Below, one piece after another: positions 9,478 through 11,660 of a stretch of DNA of 11,660 nt. The notes beneath the pieces were generated by a model. That model was not told the origin of the DNA, made no database searches, and was given only the letters and a program-made list of their open reading frames with translations. This DNA comes from Cokeromyces recurvatus (Eukaryota > Mucoromycota > Mucoromycetes > Mucorales > Mucoraceae): assembly GCF_025118155.1 (NCBI RefSeq), contig NW_026251448.1, forward strand, positions 1 to 11,660, in the 5' to 3' direction. A program made the position numbers and the translations under genes. Each line of letters begins with the position of its first letter. Position 1 is the stretch's first letter.

Positions 9478-9511
9478 CAGAAAGAAAGAAAAAGAGTGAG
9501 AGAGAGAGATG
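9478..9511 (+). repeat. GA-rich simple repeat
   Basis: A purine run of GAAA units passes into (GA)n, ending in GAGAGAGAGAGATGG. It is simple-sequence DNA in a noncoding stretch, with no sign of function. Confidence 0.7.
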
Positions 9512-9616
9512 GATTATAAAATAGTTCTGAACTATTATTGTGAAAACTCTCTGTCTGCCAATCAATATGTTTAATTAGTATCTATAATCTATTAATTTGT
9601 AGGTACTTCACTTTTG

Positions 9617-10200
9617 CATAAAAATTGTGTGATATACTAATATCATAAGACTTTACTAGATATATCAATAGATCTTAGAATGAGTGAAATATAAATTTTT
9701 ATTTTATTCATGCAGTAAGTTCATGAATGAATATAACATATGTTCACTATAACTTCAGCTAAAATGACTATATTTAAAAACAAAAAAAAATCAGTCTTAT
9801 CTTATCCAATAAAAAGTATAATAATGTAAATGTTTCTACTTCTTAAGGCTAATTTGTAAAAGTAAATTTTAGTTGCAATGCTAAAACGCTGCTTTTGTAA
9901 ATCCAATATGAAAAATACTGAAACTATACTTGGCAAATCAAAAGAGTAAATTCGTATTGTATATGTGAAAAATAATTATGAAAATATAATATATACAGGC
10001 TCTTATCTCCTTTTCTAATATTTATTCATATTAGATAGGAATATTACTGTTAGTAATAAGAATATACGCTATGCTATAGTTAATCTATATATTAGTTGTA
10101 GTTTTAACATTTCTAATAAATTATTCTTCTTTCAATAATCCAACCGACGACTTTACCTTGTAATTTTTTATTTAACACCCGGCTAACAAAAACCGATCGA
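9617..10200. other. A+T-rich stretch with no supportable feature
   Basis: Stop codons are dense in all frames and no RNA gene or repeat stands out. Composition becomes less A+T-rich from about 10140 onward. Confidence 0.5.
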
Positions 10201-10252
10201 AAGATGCAGAATAGAGGAAGAAAAGATGAAGCGAGCCGGACAGCCAAATATA

Positions 10253-10260
10253 TCACGTGA
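10253..10260. promoter_or_regulatory. TCACGTGA palindrome (E-box, bHLH-type site)
   Basis: TCACGTGA followed by CC is the core bound by bHLH proteins such as Cbf1 and USF-like factors. It lies in the least A+T-rich part of the right flank, 17 bp before the palindrome cluster. One site of this length can arise by chance, so a regulatory role is only suggested. Confidence 0.3.
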
Positions 10261-10276
10261 CCTCACTGGAGATAAA

Positions 10277-10490
10277 AGTCTACTTTTACAATTGTGAAAG
10301 TAGACTGAAAGGTGACCTTTCATTAAAGTTTCAGTATACTTTCACAATTGTAAAAGGTGACCTTTCACAATGATGCCATTAGACCAAGTCAGTCTACTTT
10401 TACAATTGTAAAAGTAGACATTTTACAATTGTGAAAGTAGACTGAAAGTAGACCTTTTACAATCATGAAAGTTCACCTTTTACAAAATTT
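10277..10490. repeat. Cluster of nested short palindromes (MITE-like or binding-site array)
   Basis: Three words recur in both orientations: GTCTACTTT or its inverse at 10278, 10297, 10392, 10411, 10434 and 10445; ACAATTGT at 10288, 10344, 10402 and 10425; and AAAGGTGACCTTT at 10308-10320 and 10353-10365. They build hairpins: 10392-10419 is a perfect 28-bp palindrome and 10277-10306 a near-perfect 30-bp one. The cluster has no coding capacity. It may be a nonautonomous inverted-repeat element or an array of sites for a dimeric DNA-binding protein. I found no target duplication at the edges. Confidence 0.85.
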
Positions 10491-10512
10491 TGCTTCATAG
10501 CTCAAAGCTTCT

Positions 10513-10569
10513 ATTGGATTACGCTTCTTTAATCTTCGTCATTCCTTTACGTTTTTTTACTCTTATTGG
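10513..10569 (-). promoter_or_regulatory. Two inverted CCAAT boxes
   Basis: ATTGG (CCAAT on the minus strand) occurs at about 10513-10517 and again at about 10565-10569. CCAAT pairs bind the Hap/NF-Y complex in fungi, but five-base words are common and no start codon is tied to them. Confidence 0.2.
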
Positions 10570-10744
10570 CCTTTACATTCAAATTAAACGTTTGCTTATT
10601 CGTTATATTATGATACATTTTAGACTTCTTTAAAATACAGTAGATAATGGAGCTTATATTCTTTTTCAAAATACGATTTTATTTATTTTCGTTTATTATT
10701 TCCTTTTACGATATATAAAATATTATATTATTATATACTATAAA

Positions 10745-11122
10745 ACGCGTAAAAAAATATATAAAAAAATACATAAAAAAATACATAAAAAAATAGATAA
10801 AAAATATATAAAAAATATTTAAAAAAATGTATATAAAAATGTATCCAAAAAAATAGAATAAATACGCCATGGAAAGGACCGAGATAACGCGTAATAGAGT
10901 CATTAAGAGGACCATAGATAGCTTCTTTCATAATAGAATTCTTCCTATAATAAAATAAAATACGATTTAGTCAATGAAAAAACAAATAAATTATATTTTA
11001 GTTTCTTACCATTAGAAAAGAAGTTATCATTTCTTTACACGTTAACGGCCACCAAAGCAGAATAGTTTTTTTTTCACTTACCTAAATAAAAGATAAGAAA
11101 GATTAATAAATATTTTACGCGT
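10745..11122. promoter_or_regulatory. Three ACGCGT (MluI cell-cycle box-like) sites
   Basis: ACGCGT occurs at 10745-10750, 10887-10892 and 11117-11122, and I noticed it nowhere else in the window. In this composition well under one copy is expected in 380 bp. In fungi ACGCGT is the core site of the MBF cell-cycle regulator. No promoter or start codon can be assigned, so the role is inference. Confidence 0.35.
10747..10848 (+). repeat. Degenerate A-rich tandem repeat, about 12-bp period
   Basis: Imperfect copies of ATAAAAAAATAC run head to tail, cleanest at about 10760-10800 and decaying to the right. On the minus strand they translate into Phe/Tyr/Ile runs that imitate a membrane protein; these frames are by-products of the repeat. 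Confidence 0.8.
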
Positions 11123-11510
11123 TTAAAATAATAATTAGTATGCTTATTATATTGTTTACCTTTTATTTGTAATCGGTCACCACAAGAGAAAAGGCTATAA
11201 AGATAGACCTTTAACGCCTAAACAAAAAAAAAAGTTTAGTTGATGTTATCATTAAAACAACTTTAGTAAGATATAAAGATATATTTATGTTATGTTTACC
11301 TTATCTTTATTATTTACGTATTTTATATAATTCGCTATTAGTCATTATAAAAGGCAAAACGCCAAAGATTCAAAGTATACAGTAAAACTATTTGAAAAAA
11401 AAAAAGATATTGATTAGAATATAGTTTTTTTTTTTTCTTTAAATATAAAGAGCTAACCATGTTCATTACATGTTCGCCGGGGATAATCAAACCGTGCTAA
11501 GTTACTTACC
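10903..11510 (-). other. Series of well-formed splice-site pairs; possible spliced noncoding transcript or decayed gene
   Basis: On the minus strand good donors and acceptors alternate. Introns fit at 11509-11388 (GTAAGT…AATAG), 11299-11218 (GTAAAC…TTTAG), 11159-11082 (GTAAAC…TTTAG) and 11009-10945 (GTAAGA…TATAG). They leave exons 11387-11300, 11217-11160, 11081-11010 and 10944 onward. The last two join in frame (KTILLWWPLTCKEMITSFLM, then EEFYYERSYLWSS and a stop), but the 58-nt exon before them shifts frame, and the 88-nt exon has stops. So no full protein can be read. An upstream ATG inside 11510-11530 would give only about 22 residues. Either an RNA without a long frame, a decayed gene, or chance. 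Confidence 0.3.
11346..11354 (+). promoter_or_regulatory. TATA-box-like TATAAAAGG
   Basis: This is a full TATA consensus on the plus strand, about 210 bp before a purine tract that reaches the right edge. It could serve a gene starting beyond the window. A+T-rich DNA makes such matches frequent. Confidence 0.2.
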
Positions 11511-11556
11511 AATTGGATTGTATATCATCTCAAGTCATTTATCCTAAGTACTAATT

Positions 11557-11631
11557 CAAAAAAAAGAAAAAAGAAAAAAAAGGAAAACAAGAAGGAAAAA
11601 AAAGAAACAAGTAAAAAGAAATAAAGTAAAA
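11557..11631 (+). repeat. Purine (A/G) tract at the right edge
   Basis: About 75 bases are almost all A and G on the plus strand, with only a few C and T. Such tracts often lie in leaders just before fungal start codons, which would fit a plus-strand gene beyond the edge. On the minus strand it is a pyrimidine tract ending in TTAG (near 11550), which would instead serve as a splice acceptor for the minus-strand series. Confidence 0.6.
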
Positions 11632-11660
11632 AATTTTTTAGAAACAAAAAGTCTTATTAA

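Larger units (their letters stand above)
9017..9616. mobile_element. Possible internally deleted Tc1/mariner element bounded by weak inverted ends
   Basis: CACTTTTG at 9609-9616 is the inverse of CAAAAGTG at 9017-9024, and the match extends loosely: reading outward, the ends are TAGGACC-ACTTTTGTGAAATAATGT on the left and TAGGTACTTCACTTTTGCATA on the right. The transposase fragment lies between them. Full Tc1 elements are usually over 1 kb, so a 600-bp remnant fits the missing middle of the transposase. The true ends and a TA duplication could not be fixed, so the boundaries are approximate. Confidence 0.3.

Noticed and set aside
10706..10931. Two overlapping minus-strand open frames rich in Phe, Tyr and Ile, like a membrane protein
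   Set aside because: They come from the A-rich 12-bp-period repeat. The first residues (MKEAIYGPLNDSITRYLGPF) look more protein-like but connect in frame to nothing upstream.

Overview
The window is A+T-rich eukaryotic DNA (about 72% A+T by eye). It carries one intact, intron-rich protein gene set among decayed genes, a transposase relic and simple repeats. The very short GT-AG introns (51-66 nt, with one exception), compact layout, A+T bias and the make-up of the relics suggest an early-diverging fungus, most likely Mucoromycota (Mucorales-like). This rests on style and family resemblance, not on a marker gene.

The central gene (5428-8671, + strand) encodes a Uso1/p115-type vesicle tether. 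My 12-exon model keeps frame throughout and gives 839 residues: an armadillo-like head, a short coiled coil and an acidic tail. Intron 9 contains an uninterrupted run of 75 A. A long T/C tract ending in TAG lies just before the start codon and could be the end of a leader intron.

Left side: 1-2184 is a broken spliced gene (frameshift, TGA for a probable Trp, and about 830 bp of extra DNA with a 15-bp minisatellite). Its pieces resemble, from memory, an unnamed multicopy Mucorales protein family. 2185-4120 shows no gene. 4121-4468 is a second relic (coiled coil plus a short C-terminal domain) in two or three frames. It is followed in the same frame by an unusually long open stretch, 4469-4885, of unknown product.

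Right side: 9073-9412 (- strand) is a fragment of a Tc1/mariner-like transposase, possibly an internally deleted element between weak inverted ends. 10277-10490 is a dense cluster of short palindromes. 10491-11660 has no convincing protein gene. It holds a 12-bp-period A-rich repeat, three ACGCGT sites, a series of well-formed splice-site pairs on the minus strand without a continuous reading frame, and a purine tract at the right edge.

The genes do not form a cooperating system. The picture is one housekeeping secretory-pathway gene beside repeat-rich DNA. I saw no tRNA, rRNA or CRISPR array.
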